From NCBI GenBank assembly GCA_032718475.1, contig JAUCBJ010000938.1, positions 1-64,000 on the forward strand: DNA of 64,000 nt, in the 5' to 3' direction. Source of the stretch: Nemertoderma westbladi. Its lineage: Eukaryota; Xenacoelomorpha; Nemertodermatida; Nemertodermatidae. Below the pieces are notes generated by a model. It saw nothing but the letters and a program-made list of their open reading frames with translations, was not told the origin of the DNA and made no database searches. Numbering within the stretch: the first letter of the stretch is position 1; each line of letters opens with the position of its first letter. The translations under genes and the position numbers were made by a program. Positions 8,440 to 21,300 of the stretch are shown here, piece after piece.

Positions 8440-9110
8440 CTGAGGGGTTCCTGGTCAATGGATCCTATAGTGCTATAGAGACTAGCTGAGGGTTTCCTGG
8501 CCAATGTATCATATAGAGACTAGCTTAGGGGTTCCTGGTCAATGGATCCAATAGAGACTAGCTTAGGGGTTCCTGGTCAATGGATCCTATAGAGACTAGC
8601 TTAAGGGTTCCTGACCAATGGATCCTATAGAGACTAGCTGAGGGGTTCCTGGTCAATGGATCCTATAGTGCTATAGAGACTAGCTTAGGGATTCCTGGTG
8701 AATGGATCCAATAGAGACTAGCTTAGGGGTTCCTGGTCAATGGATCCTATAGAGATTAGCTGAGGGGTTCCTGGCCAATGGATCCTATAGAGATTAGCTG
8801 AGGGGTTCCTGGCCAATGGATCCAATAGAAAGACTAGCTGGGGGTTTCCTGGCCAATGGATCCAATAGAGAGACTAGCTGAGGGTTTCCTGGCCAATGGA
8901 TCCAATAGAGAGACTAGCTGAGGGTTTCCTGGCCAAATGGATCCAATAGAGAGACTAGCTGAGGGTTTCCTGGCCAATGGATCCTATAGATACTAGCTGA
9001 GGGTTTCCTGGCCAATGGATCCTATAGAGAGTAGCTGAGGGTTTCCTGCCCAGAGTATCCTATAGAGACTAGCTTAGGAATTTCTGGCCAATGTATCCTA
9101 TAGAGACTAG
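8440..9110. repeat. Edge block, first copy (partner at 10336-10925)
   Basis: Landmarks at 8465, 8663 and 8821 recur at 10361, 10559 and 10717, all offset by 1,896 bp. They include both 8-bp TGCTATAG insertions and the rare GGTGAATGG variant. Later landmarks shift to an offset of about 1,815 because the second copy lacks two 40-bp units and an extra A. Limits are approximate. Confidence 0.7.
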
Positions 9111-10335
9111 CTTAGGGTTTCCTGGCCAATGGATCCAATAGAGAGAGTAGTTGAGGGGTTCCTGACCAATGGATCCTATAGAGACTAGCTGAGGGTTTCC
9201 TGGCCAATGGATCCTAAAGAGAGTAGCTGAGGGGTTCCTGACCAATGGATCATATAGAGACTAGCTGAGGGTATCCTGGCCAATGGATCCTATATACATT
9301 AGCTGATGGTTTCCTGGCCAATGGATCCTATAGAGACCAGCTTAGGGGTTCCTGGTCAATGGATCTTATAGAGACTAGCTGAGAGGTTCCTGGTCAATGG
9401 ATCCTTTAGAGACTAGCTGAGGGTATCCTGGCCAATGGATCATATAGAGATTAGCTGATGGTTTCCTGGCCAATGTATCCTATAGAGACTAGCTGAGGGG
9501 TTCCTGGCCAATGGATCCTATAGAGACTAGCTGGTGGGTTCCTTACCAATGGATCCTATTGAGACTAGCTTAGGGGTTCCTGGTCAATGGATCCAATAGA
9601 GTATAGAGACTAGCTGAGGGTTTCCTGGCTAATGTATCCTAGAGACTAGCTTAGGGGTTCCTGGTCAATGGACCCTATAGAGACTAGCTGAGGGTTTCCT
9701 GGCCAATGTATCATATATAGGCTAGCTGAGGGTATCCTGGCCAATGGATCCTATAGAGATTAGCTGAGGGTTTCCTGGTCAATGTATCCTATAGAGATTA
9801 GCTTAGGGGTTCCTGGCCAATGGATCCTATAGAGACTAGCTGAGAAGTTCCTGGCCAATGGATCCTTTAGAGACTAGCTGAGGGTTTCCTGGCCAATGGA
9901 TCCTATAGATACTAGCTGAGGGTTTCCTGGCCAATGGATCCAATAGAGAGACTAGTTGAGGGGTTCCTGACCAATGGATCCTATAGAGACTAGCTGAGGG
10001 TTTCCTGGCCAATGTATCCTAAAGAGAGTAGCTGAGGGGTTCCTGACCAATGGATCATATAGAGACTAGCTGAGGGTATCCTGGCCAATGGATCCTATAG
10101 ACATTAGCTGATGGTTTCCTGGCCAATGGATCCTATAGATATTAGCTTAGGGGTTCCTGGTCAATGGATCTTATAGAGACTAGCTGAGAGGTTCCTGGCC
10201 AATGGATCCTTTAGAGACTAGCTGAGGGTATCCTGGCCAATGGATCATATAGAGATTAGCTGATGGTTTCCTGGCCAATGTATCCTATAGAGACTAGCTG
10301 AGGGGTTCCTGGCCAATCGATCCTATAGAGACTAG

Positions 10336-10925
10336 CTGAGGGGTTCCTGGTCAATGGATCCTATAGTGCTATAGAGACTAGCTGAGGGTTTCCTGGCCAA
10401 TGTATCATATAGAGACTAGCTTAGGGGTTCCTGGTCAATGGATCCAATAGAGACTAGCTTAGGGGTTCCTGGTCAATGGATCCTATAGAGATTAGCTGAG
10501 GGGTTCCTGGCCAATGGATCCTATAGAGACTAGCTGAGGGGTTCCTGGTCAATGGATCCTATAGTGCTATAGAGACTAGCTTAGGGATTCCTGGTGAATG
10601 GATCCAATAGAGACTAGCTTAGGGGTTCCTGGTCAATGGATCCAATAGAGACTAGCTTAGGGGTTCCTGGTCAATGGATCCTATAGAGATTAGCTGAGGG
10701 GTTCCTGGCCAATGGATCCAATAGACAGACTAGCTGAGGGTTTCCTGGCCAATGGATCCAATAGAGAGACTAGCTGAGGGTTTCCTGGCCAATGGATCCT
10801 ATAGATACTAGCTGAGGGTTTCCTGGCCAATGGATCCTATAGAGAGTAGCTGAGGGTTTCCTGGCTAATGTATCCTATAGAGACTAGCTTAGGGTTTCCT
10901 GGCCAATGGATCCAATAGAGAGACT
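10336..10925. repeat. Edge block, second copy
   Basis: Partner of the block at 8440-9110. It carries the same order of rare variants with small differences, for example AATAGACAGAC here against AATAGAAAGAC there. Confidence 0.7.
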
Positions 10926-12173
10926 AGTTGAGGGGTTCCTCACCAATGGATCCTATAGAGACTAGCTGAGGGTTTCCTGGCCAATGGATCCTAAAGAGAG
11001 TAGCTGAGGGGTTCCTGACCAATGGATCATATAGAGACTAGCTGAGGGTATCCTGGCCAATGGATCCTATAGACATTAGCTGATGGTTTCCTGGCCAATG
11101 GATCCTATAGAGATTAGCTTAAGGGTTCCTGGTCAATGGATCTTATAGAGACTAGCTGAGAGGTTCCTGGCCAATGGATCCTTTAGAGACTAGCTGAGGG
11201 TATCCTGGCCAATGGATCATATAGACATTAGCTGATGGTTTCCTGGCCAATGTATCCTATAGAGACTAGCTGAGAGGTTCCTGGCCAATGGATCCTTTAG
11301 AGACTAGCTGATGGGTTCCTGACCAATGGATCCTATTGAGATTAGCTTAGGGGTTCCTGGTCAATGGATCTTATAGAGACTAGCTGAGAGGTTCCTGGCC
11401 AATGGATCCTTTAGAGACTAGCTGAGGGTATCCTGGCCAATGGATCATATAGACATTAGCTGATGGTTTCCTGGCCAATGTATCCTATAGAGACTAGCTG
11501 AGAAGTTCCTGGCCAATGTATCCTATAGAGACTAGCTGAGGGTTTCCTGGCCAATGTATCCTATAGAGACTAGCTGAGGGTTTCCTGGCCAATGTATCCT
11601 ATAGAGACTAGCTGAGGGTTTCCTGGCCAATGTATCCTATAGAGAGTAGCTGAGGGGTTCCTGGCCAGAGTATCCTATAGAGACTAGCTGAGGGGTTCCT
11701 GGCCAATGTATCCTATAGAGACTAGCTGATGGTTTCCTGGCCAATGTATCCTATAAAGACTAGCTGAGAGGTTCCTGGCCAATGGATCCTATAGAGACTA
11801 GCTGAGGGGTTCCTGGCCAATGTATCCTATAGAGACTAGCTGAGGGGTTCCTGGCCAATGTATCCTATAGAGACTAGCTGAGGGGTTCCTGGCCAATGTA
11901 TCCTATAAAGACTAGCTGAGGGGTTCCTGGCCAATGGATCCAATAGAGAGACTAGTTGAGGGGTTCCTGACCAATGGATCCTATAGAGAGTAGCTGAGGG
12001 GTTCCTGGCCAGAGTATCCTATAGAGACTAGCTGAGGGGTTCCTGGCCAATGTATCCTATAGAGACTAGCTGAGGGGTTCCTGGCCAATGTATCCTATAG
12101 AGACTAGCTGAGAGGTTCCTGGCCAATGGATCCTATAGAGACTAGCTGAGGGGTTCCTGGCCAATGGATCCTA

Positions 12174-13560
12174 TAGAGACTAGCTGAGAGGTTCCTGGCC
12201 AATGGATCCTATAGAGACTAGCTGAGAGGTTCCTGGCCAATTGATTTTATAGATACTAGCTTAGAGGTTCCTGGCCAATGTATCCTATAGAGACTAGCTG
12301 AGAGGTTCCTGACCAATTGATTTTATAGATACTAGCTTAGAGGTTCCTGGCCAATGTATCCTATAGAGACTAGCTGAGAGGTTCCTGGCCAATGGATCCT
12401 ATAAAGACTAGCTGAGGGGTTCCTGGCCAATGGATCCTATAGAGACTAGCTGAGGGGTTCCTGGCCAATGGATCCTATAGAGACTAGCTGAGAGGTTCCT
12501 GGCCAATGGATCCAATAGAGACTAGCTGAGGGGTTCCTGGCCAATGTATCCTATAGAGACTAGCTGATGGTTTCCTGGCCAATGTATCCTATAGAGACTA
12601 GCTGAGAAGTTCCTGGCCAATGTATCCTATAGAGACTAGCTGAGAGGTTCCTGGCCAATGGATCCAATAGAGAGAGTAGTTGAGGGGTTCCTGACCAATG
12701 GATCCTATAGAGACTAGCTGAGGGGTTCCTGGCCAATGGATCCTATAGAGACTAGCTGAGGGGTTCCTGGCCAATGGATCCAATAGAGAGAGTAGTTGAG
12801 GGGTTCCTGACCAATGGATCCTATAGAGACTAGCTGAGGGGTTCCTGGCCAATGGATCCTATAGAGACTAGCTGAGATGTTCCTGGCCAATGTATCCTAT
12901 AGAGACTAGCTTAGAGGTTCCTGGCCAATGTATCCTATAGAGACTAGCTGAGGGTTTCCTGGCCAATGTATCCTATAAAGACTAGCTGAGAGGTTCCTGG
13001 CCAATGGATCCTATAAAGACTAGCTGAGAGGTTCCTGGCCAATGTATCCTATAGAGACTAGCTTAGGAGTTTCTGGCCAATGGATCCTATAGAGACTAGC
13101 TGAGGGGTTCCTGGCCAATGTATCCTATAGAGACTAGCTGAGGGTTTCCTGGCCAATGGATCCTATAGAGACTAGCTGATGGTTTCCTGACCAAAGGATC
13201 CTATAGAGACTAGCTGAGAGGTTCCTGGCCAATGGATCCTATAGAGACTAGCTGAGGGGTTCCTGGCCAATGGATCCTATAGAGACTAGCTGAGAGGTTC
13301 CTGGTCAATGTATCCTATAGAGACTAGCTGATGGTTTCCTGGCCAATGTATCCTATAGAGACTAGCTGAGGGGTTCCTGGCCAATGGATCCTATAGAGAC
13401 TAGCTGAGGGGTTCCTGGCCAATGGATCCTATAGAGACTAGCTGAGAGGTTCCTGGCCAATGTATCCTATAGAGACTAGCTGATGGTTTCCTGGCCAATG
13501 TATCCTATAAAGACTAGCTGAGAGGTTCCTGGCCAATGGATCCTATAGAGACTAGCTGAG
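12174..13560. repeat. Higher-order block, first copy (partner 13964-15350, offset 1,790 bp)
   Basis: About 1,380 bp matches the partner base for base except for three substitutions that I found by line comparison: 12707 A against 14497 T, 12878 T against 14668 G, and 13534 C against 15324 G. It includes rare variants such as CCAAAGG, TTAGGAGTTTCTGG and paired AGAGAGAGTAGTTG units, so the match is not just shared consensus. Confidence 0.9.
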
Positions 13561-13963
13561 GGGTTCCTGGCCAATGTATCCTATAGAGACTAGCTGAGGG
13601 GTTCCTGGCCAATGTATCCTATAGAGACTAGCTGAGGGGTTCCTGGCCAATGTATCCTATAGAGACTAGCTGAGGGGTTCCTGGCCAATGTATCCTATAG
13701 AGACTAGCTGAGAGGTTCCTGGCCAATGTATCCTATAGAGACTAGCTGATGGTTTCCTGGCCAATGTATCCTATAGAGACTAGCTGAGGGGTTCCTGGCC
13801 AATGTATCCTATAGAGACTAGCTGAGAGGTTCCTGGCCAATGTATCCTATAGAGACTAGCTGATGGTTTCCTGGCCAATGTATCCTATAAAGACTAGCTG
13901 AGAGGTTCCTGGCCAATGGATCCTATAGAGACTAGCTGAGAGGTTCCTGGCCAATGTATCCTA

Positions 13964-15350
13964 TAAAGACTAGCTGAGAGGTTCCTGGCCAATGGATCCT
14001 ATAGAGACTAGCTGAGAGGTTCCTGGCCAATTGATTTTATAGATACTAGCTTAGAGGTTCCTGGCCAATGTATCCTATAGAGACTAGCTGAGAGGTTCCT
14101 GACCAATTGATTTTATAGATACTAGCTTAGAGGTTCCTGGCCAATGTATCCTATAGAGACTAGCTGAGAGGTTCCTGGCCAATGGATCCTATAAAGACTA
14201 GCTGAGGGGTTCCTGGCCAATGGATCCTATAGAGACTAGCTGAGGGGTTCCTGGCCAATGGATCCTATAGAGACTAGCTGAGAGGTTCCTGGCCAATGGA
14301 TCCAATAGAGACTAGCTGAGGGGTTCCTGGCCAATGTATCCTATAGAGACTAGCTGATGGTTTCCTGGCCAATGTATCCTATAGAGACTAGCTGAGAAGT
14401 TCCTGGCCAATGTATCCTATAGAGACTAGCTGAGAGGTTCCTGGCCAATGGATCCAATAGAGAGAGTAGTTGAGGGGTTCCTGACCAATGGATCCTTTAG
14501 AGACTAGCTGAGGGGTTCCTGGCCAATGGATCCTATAGAGACTAGCTGAGGGGTTCCTGGCCAATGGATCCAATAGAGAGAGTAGTTGAGGGGTTCCTGA
14601 CCAATGGATCCTATAGAGACTAGCTGAGGGGTTCCTGGCCAATGGATCCTATAGAGACTAGCTGAGAGGTTCCTGGCCAATGTATCCTATAGAGACTAGC
14701 TTAGAGGTTCCTGGCCAATGTATCCTATAGAGACTAGCTGAGGGTTTCCTGGCCAATGTATCCTATAAAGACTAGCTGAGAGGTTCCTGGCCAATGGATC
14801 CTATAAAGACTAGCTGAGAGGTTCCTGGCCAATGTATCCTATAGAGACTAGCTTAGGAGTTTCTGGCCAATGGATCCTATAGAGACTAGCTGAGGGGTTC
14901 CTGGCCAATGTATCCTATAGAGACTAGCTGAGGGTTTCCTGGCCAATGGATCCTATAGAGACTAGCTGATGGTTTCCTGACCAAAGGATCCTATAGAGAC
15001 TAGCTGAGAGGTTCCTGGCCAATGGATCCTATAGAGACTAGCTGAGGGGTTCCTGGCCAATGGATCCTATAGAGACTAGCTGAGAGGTTCCTGGTCAATG
15101 TATCCTATAGAGACTAGCTGATGGTTTCCTGGCCAATGTATCCTATAGAGACTAGCTGAGGGGTTCCTGGCCAATGGATCCTATAGAGACTAGCTGAGGG
15201 GTTCCTGGCCAATGGATCCTATAGAGACTAGCTGAGAGGTTCCTGGCCAATGTATCCTATAGAGACTAGCTGATGGTTTCCTGGCCAATGTATCCTATAA
15301 AGACTAGCTGAGAGGTTCCTGGCGAATGGATCCTATAGAGACTAGCTGAG
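13964..15350. repeat. Higher-order block, second copy
   Basis: Near-identical partner of 12174-13560. Similarity breaks at about 15351, where this copy reads GAGAGG and the first reads GAGGGG. The block is a recent duplication inside the array. Confidence 0.9.
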
Positions 15351-18300
15351 AGGTTCCTGGCCAATGTATCCTATAGAGACTAGCTGAGGGGTTCCTGGCC
15401 AATGTATCCTATAGAGACTAGCTGAGAGGTTCCTGGCCAATGTATCCTATAGAGACTAGCTGATGGTTTCCTGGCCAATGTATCCTATAGAGACTAGCTG
15501 AGAGGTTCCTGGCCAATGGATCCTATAGAGACTAGCTGAGAGGTTCCTGGCCAATGGATCCTATAGAGACTAGCTGAGGGGTTCCTGGCCAATGTATCCT
15601 ATAAAGACTAGCTGAGAGGTTCCTGGCCAATGTATCCTATAGAGACTAGCTGAGGGGTTCCTGGCCAATGTATCCTATAAAGACTAGCTGAGAGGTTCCT
15701 GGCCAATGGATCCTATAGAGACTAGCTGAGAGGTTCCTGGCCAATGGATCCTATAGAGACTAGCTGAGGGGTTCCTGGCCAATGTATCCTATAAAGACTA
15801 GCTGAGAGGTTCCTGGCCAATGTATCCTATAGAGACTAGCTGAGGGGTTCCTGGCCAATGGATCCTATAGAGACTAGCTGAGGGGTTCCTGGCCAATGTA
15901 TCCTATAAAGACTAGCTGAGAGGTTCCTGGCCAATGTATCCTATAGAGACTAGCTGAGGGGTTCCTGACCAATGTATCCTATAGAGACTAGCTGATGGTT
16001 TCCTGGCCAATGTATCCTATAAAGACTAGCTGAGAGGTTCCTGGCCAATGGATCCTATAGAGACTAGCTGAGAGGTTCCTGGCCAATGGATCCTATAGAG
16101 ACTAGCTGAGAGGTTCCTGGCCAATGGATCCTATAGAGACTAGCTGAGAAGTTCCTGGCCAATGTATCCTATAGAGACTAGGTGATGGTTTCCTGGCCAA
16201 TGTATCCTATAGAGACTAGCTGAGGGGTTCCTGGCCAATGTATCCTATAGAGACTAGCTGAGAGGTTCCTGGCCAATGTATCCTATAGAGACTAGCTGAG
16301 AAGTTCCTGGCCAATGTATCCTATAGAGACTAGCTGAGGGGTTCCTGGCCAATGTATCCTATAGAGACTAGCTGAGGGTTTCCTGGCCAATGTATCCTAT
16401 AGAGACTAGCTGAGGGGTTCCTGGCCAATGTATCCTATAAAGACTAGCTGAGAGGTTCCTGGCCAATGTATCCTATAGAGACTAGCTGAGGGGTTCCTGA
16501 CCAATGTATCCTATAGAGACTAGCTGAGAGGTTCCTGGCCAATGGATCCTATAAAGACTAGCTGAGAGGTTCCTGGCCAATGGATCCTATAGAGACTAGC
16601 TGAGGGGTTCCTGGCCAATGTATCCTATAGAGACTAGCTGAGAGGTTCCTGGCCAATGTATCCTATAAAGACTAGCTGAGAGGTTCCTGGCCAATGGATC
16701 CTATAAAGACTAGCTGAGAGGTTCCTGGCCAATGGATCCTATAGAGACTAGCTGAGGGGTTCCTGGCCAATGTATCCTATAGAGACTAGCTGAGAGGTTC
16801 CTGACCAATTGATTTTATAGATACTAGCTTAGAGGTTCCTGGCCAATGTATCCTATAGAGACTAGCTGAGGGGTTCCTGGCCAATTGATTTTATAGATAC
16901 TAGCTTAGAGGTTCCTGGCCAATGTATCCTATAGAGACTAGCTGAGGGGTTCCTGGCCAATTGATTTTATAGATACTAGCTTAGAGGTTCCTGACCAATG
17001 TATCCTATAGAGACTAGCTGAGAGGTTCCTGGCCAGAGTATCCTATAGAGACTAGCTGAGGGGTTCCTGGCCAATGGATCCTATAGACATTAGCTGAGGG
17101 GTTCCTGACCAATTGATTTTATAGATACTAGCTTAGAGGTTCCTGGCCAATGTATCCTATAGAGACTAGCTGAGGGTTTCCTGGCCAATGTATCCTATAA
17201 AGACTAGCTGAGAGGTTCCTGGCCAATGGATCCTATAGAGACTAGCTGAGGGGTTCCTGGCCAATGTATCCTATAGAGACTAGCTGAGGGGTTCCTGGCC
17301 AATGTATCCTATAGAGACTAGCTGAGAGGTTCCTGGCCAATGGATCCTATAAAGACTAGCTGAGGGTTTCCTGGCCAATGGATCCTATAGAGACTAGCTG
17401 AGGGGTTCCTGACCAATGTATCCTATAGAGACTAGCTGAGGGTTTCCTGACCAATGTATCCTATAGAGACTAGCTGAGGGGTTCCTGACCAATTGATTTT
17501 ATAGATACTAGCTTAGAGGTTCCTGGCCAATGTATCCTATAGAGACTAGCTGAGGGTTTCCTGGCCAATGTATCCTATAAAGACTAGCTGAGAGGTTCCT
17601 GGCCAATGGATCCTATAGAGACTAGCTGAGGGGTTCCTGGCCAATGTATCCTATAGAGACTAGCTGAGGGGTTCCTGGCCAATGGATCCTATAGAGACTA
17701 GCTGAGGGTTTCCTGGCCAATGTATCCTATAGAGACTAGCTGAGGGGTTCCTGGCCAGAGTATCCTATAGAGACTAGCTGAGGGGTTCCTGGCCAATGGA
17801 TCCTATAGAGACTAGCTGAGGGTTTCCTGGCCAATGTATCCTATAGAGACTAGCTGAGGGGTTCCTGGCCAGAGTATCCTATAGAGACTAGCTGAGGGGT
17901 TCCTGGCCAATGTATCCTATAGAGACTAGCTGAGAGGTTCCTGGCCAATGGATCCTATAAAGACTAGCTGAGGGTTTCCTGGCCAATGGATCCTATAGAG
18001 ACTAGCTGAGGGTTTCCTGGCCAATGTATCCTATAGAGACTAGCTGAGGGGTTCCTGGCCAGAGTATCCTATAGAGACTAGCTGAGGGGTTCCTGACCAA
18101 TGTATCCTATAGAGACTAGCTGAGAGGTTCCTGGCCAGAGTATCCTATAGAGACTAGCTGAGGGGTTCCTGACCAATGTATCCTATAGAGACTAGCTGAG
18201 AGGTTCCTGGCCAGAGTATCCTATAGAGACTAGCTGAGAGGTTCCTGGCCAATGGATCCTATAAAGACTAGCTGAGAGGTTCCTGGCCAATGTATCCTAT

Positions 18301-21300
18301 AGAGACTAGCTGAGAGGTTCCTGGCCAATGGATCCTATAGAGACTAGCTGAGGGGTTCCTGGCCAATGTATCCTATAGAGACTAGCTGAGGGGTTCCTGG
18401 CCAATGTATCCTATAAAGACTAGCTGAGAGGTTCCTGGCCAATGGATCCTATAGAGACTAGCTGAGGGGTTCCTGGCCAATGTATCCTATAGAGACTAGC
18501 TGAGAGGTTCCTGGCCAATGTATCCTATAGAGACTAGCTGAGGGGTTCCTGGCCAATGTATCCTATAGAGACTAGCTGAGAGGTTCCTGGCCAATGGATC
18601 CTATAAAGACTAGCTGAGAGGTTCCTGGCCAATGTATCCTATAGAGACTAGCTGAGGGGTTCCTGGCCAATGTATCCTATAGAGACTAGCTGAGAGGTTC
18701 CTGGCCAATGGATCCTATAGAGACTAGCTGAGGGGTTCCTGGTCAATGTATCCTATAGAGACTAGCTGAGAGGTTCCTGGCCAGAGTATCCTATAGAGAC
18801 TAGCTGAGGGGTTCCTGACCAATGTATCCTATAGAGACTAGCTGAGGGGTTCCTGACCAATGTATCCTATAGAGACTAGCTGAGAGGTTCCTGGCCAGAG
18901 TATCCTATAGAGACTAGCTGAGGGGTTCCTGACCAATGTATCCTATAGAGACTAGCTGAGAGGTTCCTGGCCAGAGTATCCTATAGAGACTAGCTGAGGG
19001 GTTCCTGACCAATGTATCCTATAGAGACTAGCTGAGAGGTTCCTGGCCAGAGTATCCTATAGAGACTAGCTGAGAGGTTCCTGGCCAATGGATCCTATAA
19101 AGACTAGCTGAGAGGTTCCTGGCCAATGTATCCTATAGAGACTAGCTGAGAGGTTCCTGGCCAATGGATCCTATAGAGACTAGCTGAGGGGTTCCTGGCC
19201 AATGTATCCTATAGAGACTAGCTGAGGGGTTCCTGGCCAATGTATCCTATAAAGACTAGCTGAGAGGTTCCTGGCCAATGGATCCTATAGAGACTAGCTG
19301 AGGGGTTCCTGGCCAATGTATCCTATAGAGACTAGCTGAGAGGTTCCTGGCCAATGGATCCTATAAAGACTAGCTGAGAGGTTCCTGGCCAATGGATCCT
19401 ATAGAGACTAGCTGAGGGTTTCCTGGCCAATGTATCCTATAGAGACTAGCTGAGAGGTTCCTGGCCAATGGATCCTATAAAGACTAGCTGAGAGGTTCCT
19501 GGCCAATGTATCCTATAGAGACTAGCTGAGGGGTTCCTGGCCAATGTATCCTATAGAGACTAGCTGAGGGGTTCCTGACCAATGTATCCTATAGAGACTA
19601 GCTGAGAGGTTCCTGGCCAATGGATCCTATAAAGACTAGCTGAGAGGTTCCTGGCCAATGGATCCTATAGAGACTAGCTGAGGGGTTCCTGGCCAATGTA
19701 TCCTATAGAGACTAGCTGAGGGGTTCCTGACCAATGTATCCTATAGAGACTAGCTGAGAGGTTCCTGACCAATTGATTTTATAGATACTAGCTTAGAGGT
19801 TCCTGGCCAATGTATCCTATAGAGACTAGCTGAGGGGTTCCTGGCCAATTGATTTTATAGATACTAGCTTAGAGGTTCCTGGCCAATTGATTTTATAGAT
19901 ACTAGCTTAGAGGTTCCTGGCCAATGTATCCTATAGAGACTAGCTGAGAGGTTCCTGACCAATTGATTTTATAGATACTAGCTTAGAGGTTCCTGGCCAA
20001 TGTATCCTATAGAGACTAGCTGAGGGTTTCCTGGCCAATGTATCCTATAAAGACTAGCTGAGAGGTTCCTGGCCAATGGATCCTATAAAGACTAGCTGAG
20101 AGGTTCCTGGCCAATGTATCCTATAAAGACTAGCTGAGAGGTTCCTGGCCAATGGATCCTATAGAGACTAGCTGAGGGGTTCCTGGCCAATGTATCCTAT
20201 AGAGACTAGCTGAGGGGTTCCTGGCCAATGTATCCTATAGAGACTAGCTGAGAGGTTCCTGGCCAATGGATCCTATAAAGACTAGCTGAGGGTTTCCTGG
20301 CCAATGGATCCTATAGAGACTAGCTGAGGGTTTCCTGGCCAATGGATCCTATAGAGACTAGCTGAGGGGTTCCTGGCCAATGTATCCTATAGAGACTAGC
20401 TGAGGGGTTCCTGGCCAATGGATCCTATAAAGACTAGCTGAGGGTTTCCTGGCCAATGGATCCTATAGTGACTAGCTGAGGGTTTCCTGGCCAATGTATC
20501 CTATAGAGACTAGCTGAGGGGTTCCTGGCCAGAGTATCCTATAGAGACTAGCTGAGGGGTTCCTGACCAATGTATCCTATAGAGACTAGCTGAGAGGTTC
20601 CTGGCCAATGGATCCTATAGAGACTAGCTGAGGGGTTCCTGGCCAATGTATCCTATAGAGACTAGCTGAGGGGTTCCTGGCCAATGTATCCTATAAAGAC
20701 TAGCTGAGAGGTTCCTGGCCAATGGATCCTATAGAGACTAGCTGAGGGGTTCCTGGCCAATGTATCCTATAGAGACTAGCTGAGGGGTTCCTGACCAATG
20801 TATCCTATAGAGACTAGCTGAGAGGTTCCTGGCCAATGGATCCTATAGAGACTAGCTGAGGGGTTCCTGGCCAATGTATCCTATAGAGACTAGCTGAGGG
20901 GTTCCTGACCAATGTATCCTATAGAGACTAGCTGAGAGGTTCCTGGCCAATGGATCCTATAGAGACTAGCTGAGGGGTTCCTGGCCAATGTATCCTATAG
21001 AGACTAGCTGAGGGGTTCCTGGCCAATGGATCCTATAGAGACTAGCTGAGGGGTTCCTGGCCAATGTATCCTATAGAGACTAGCTGAGGGGTTCCTGGCC
21101 AATGTATCCTATAGAGACTAGCTGAGGGGTTCCTGACCAATGTATCCTATAGAGACTAGCTGAGAGGTTCCTGGCCAATGGATCCTATAGAGACTAGCTG
21201 AGGGGTTCCTGGCCAATGTATCCTATAGAGACTAGCTGAGGGGTTCCTGACCAATGTATCCTATAAAGACTAGCTGAGAGGTTCCTGGCCAATGGATCCT

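Larger units (their letters stand above)
8325..11500. repeat. Irregular gene-proximal edge of the satellite array
   Basis: This edge holds the most diverse monomers. There are many +2 units (AATAGAGAGACTAG), units with an 8-bp TGCTATAG insertion (8465, 8663, 10361, 10559), CATATAG and GACATTAGC variants, and GGTCAATGG in place of GGCCAATG. Past about 11.5 kb the units become much more uniform. The right-hand boundary is gradual and my figure is approximate. Confidence 0.8.

Noticed and set aside
12598-12852. 84-codon minus-strand open frame
   Set aside because: It is translated satellite: the residues repeat with the monomer and the frame stays open only because two +2 units avoid a stop. 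A near-identical frame at 14388-14642 comes from the 1,790-bp duplication.
14388-14642. 84-codon minus-strand open frame
   Set aside because: Duplicate of the 12598-12852 repeat-encoded frame, with one Ile-to-Lys change caused by the 12707/14497 base difference.
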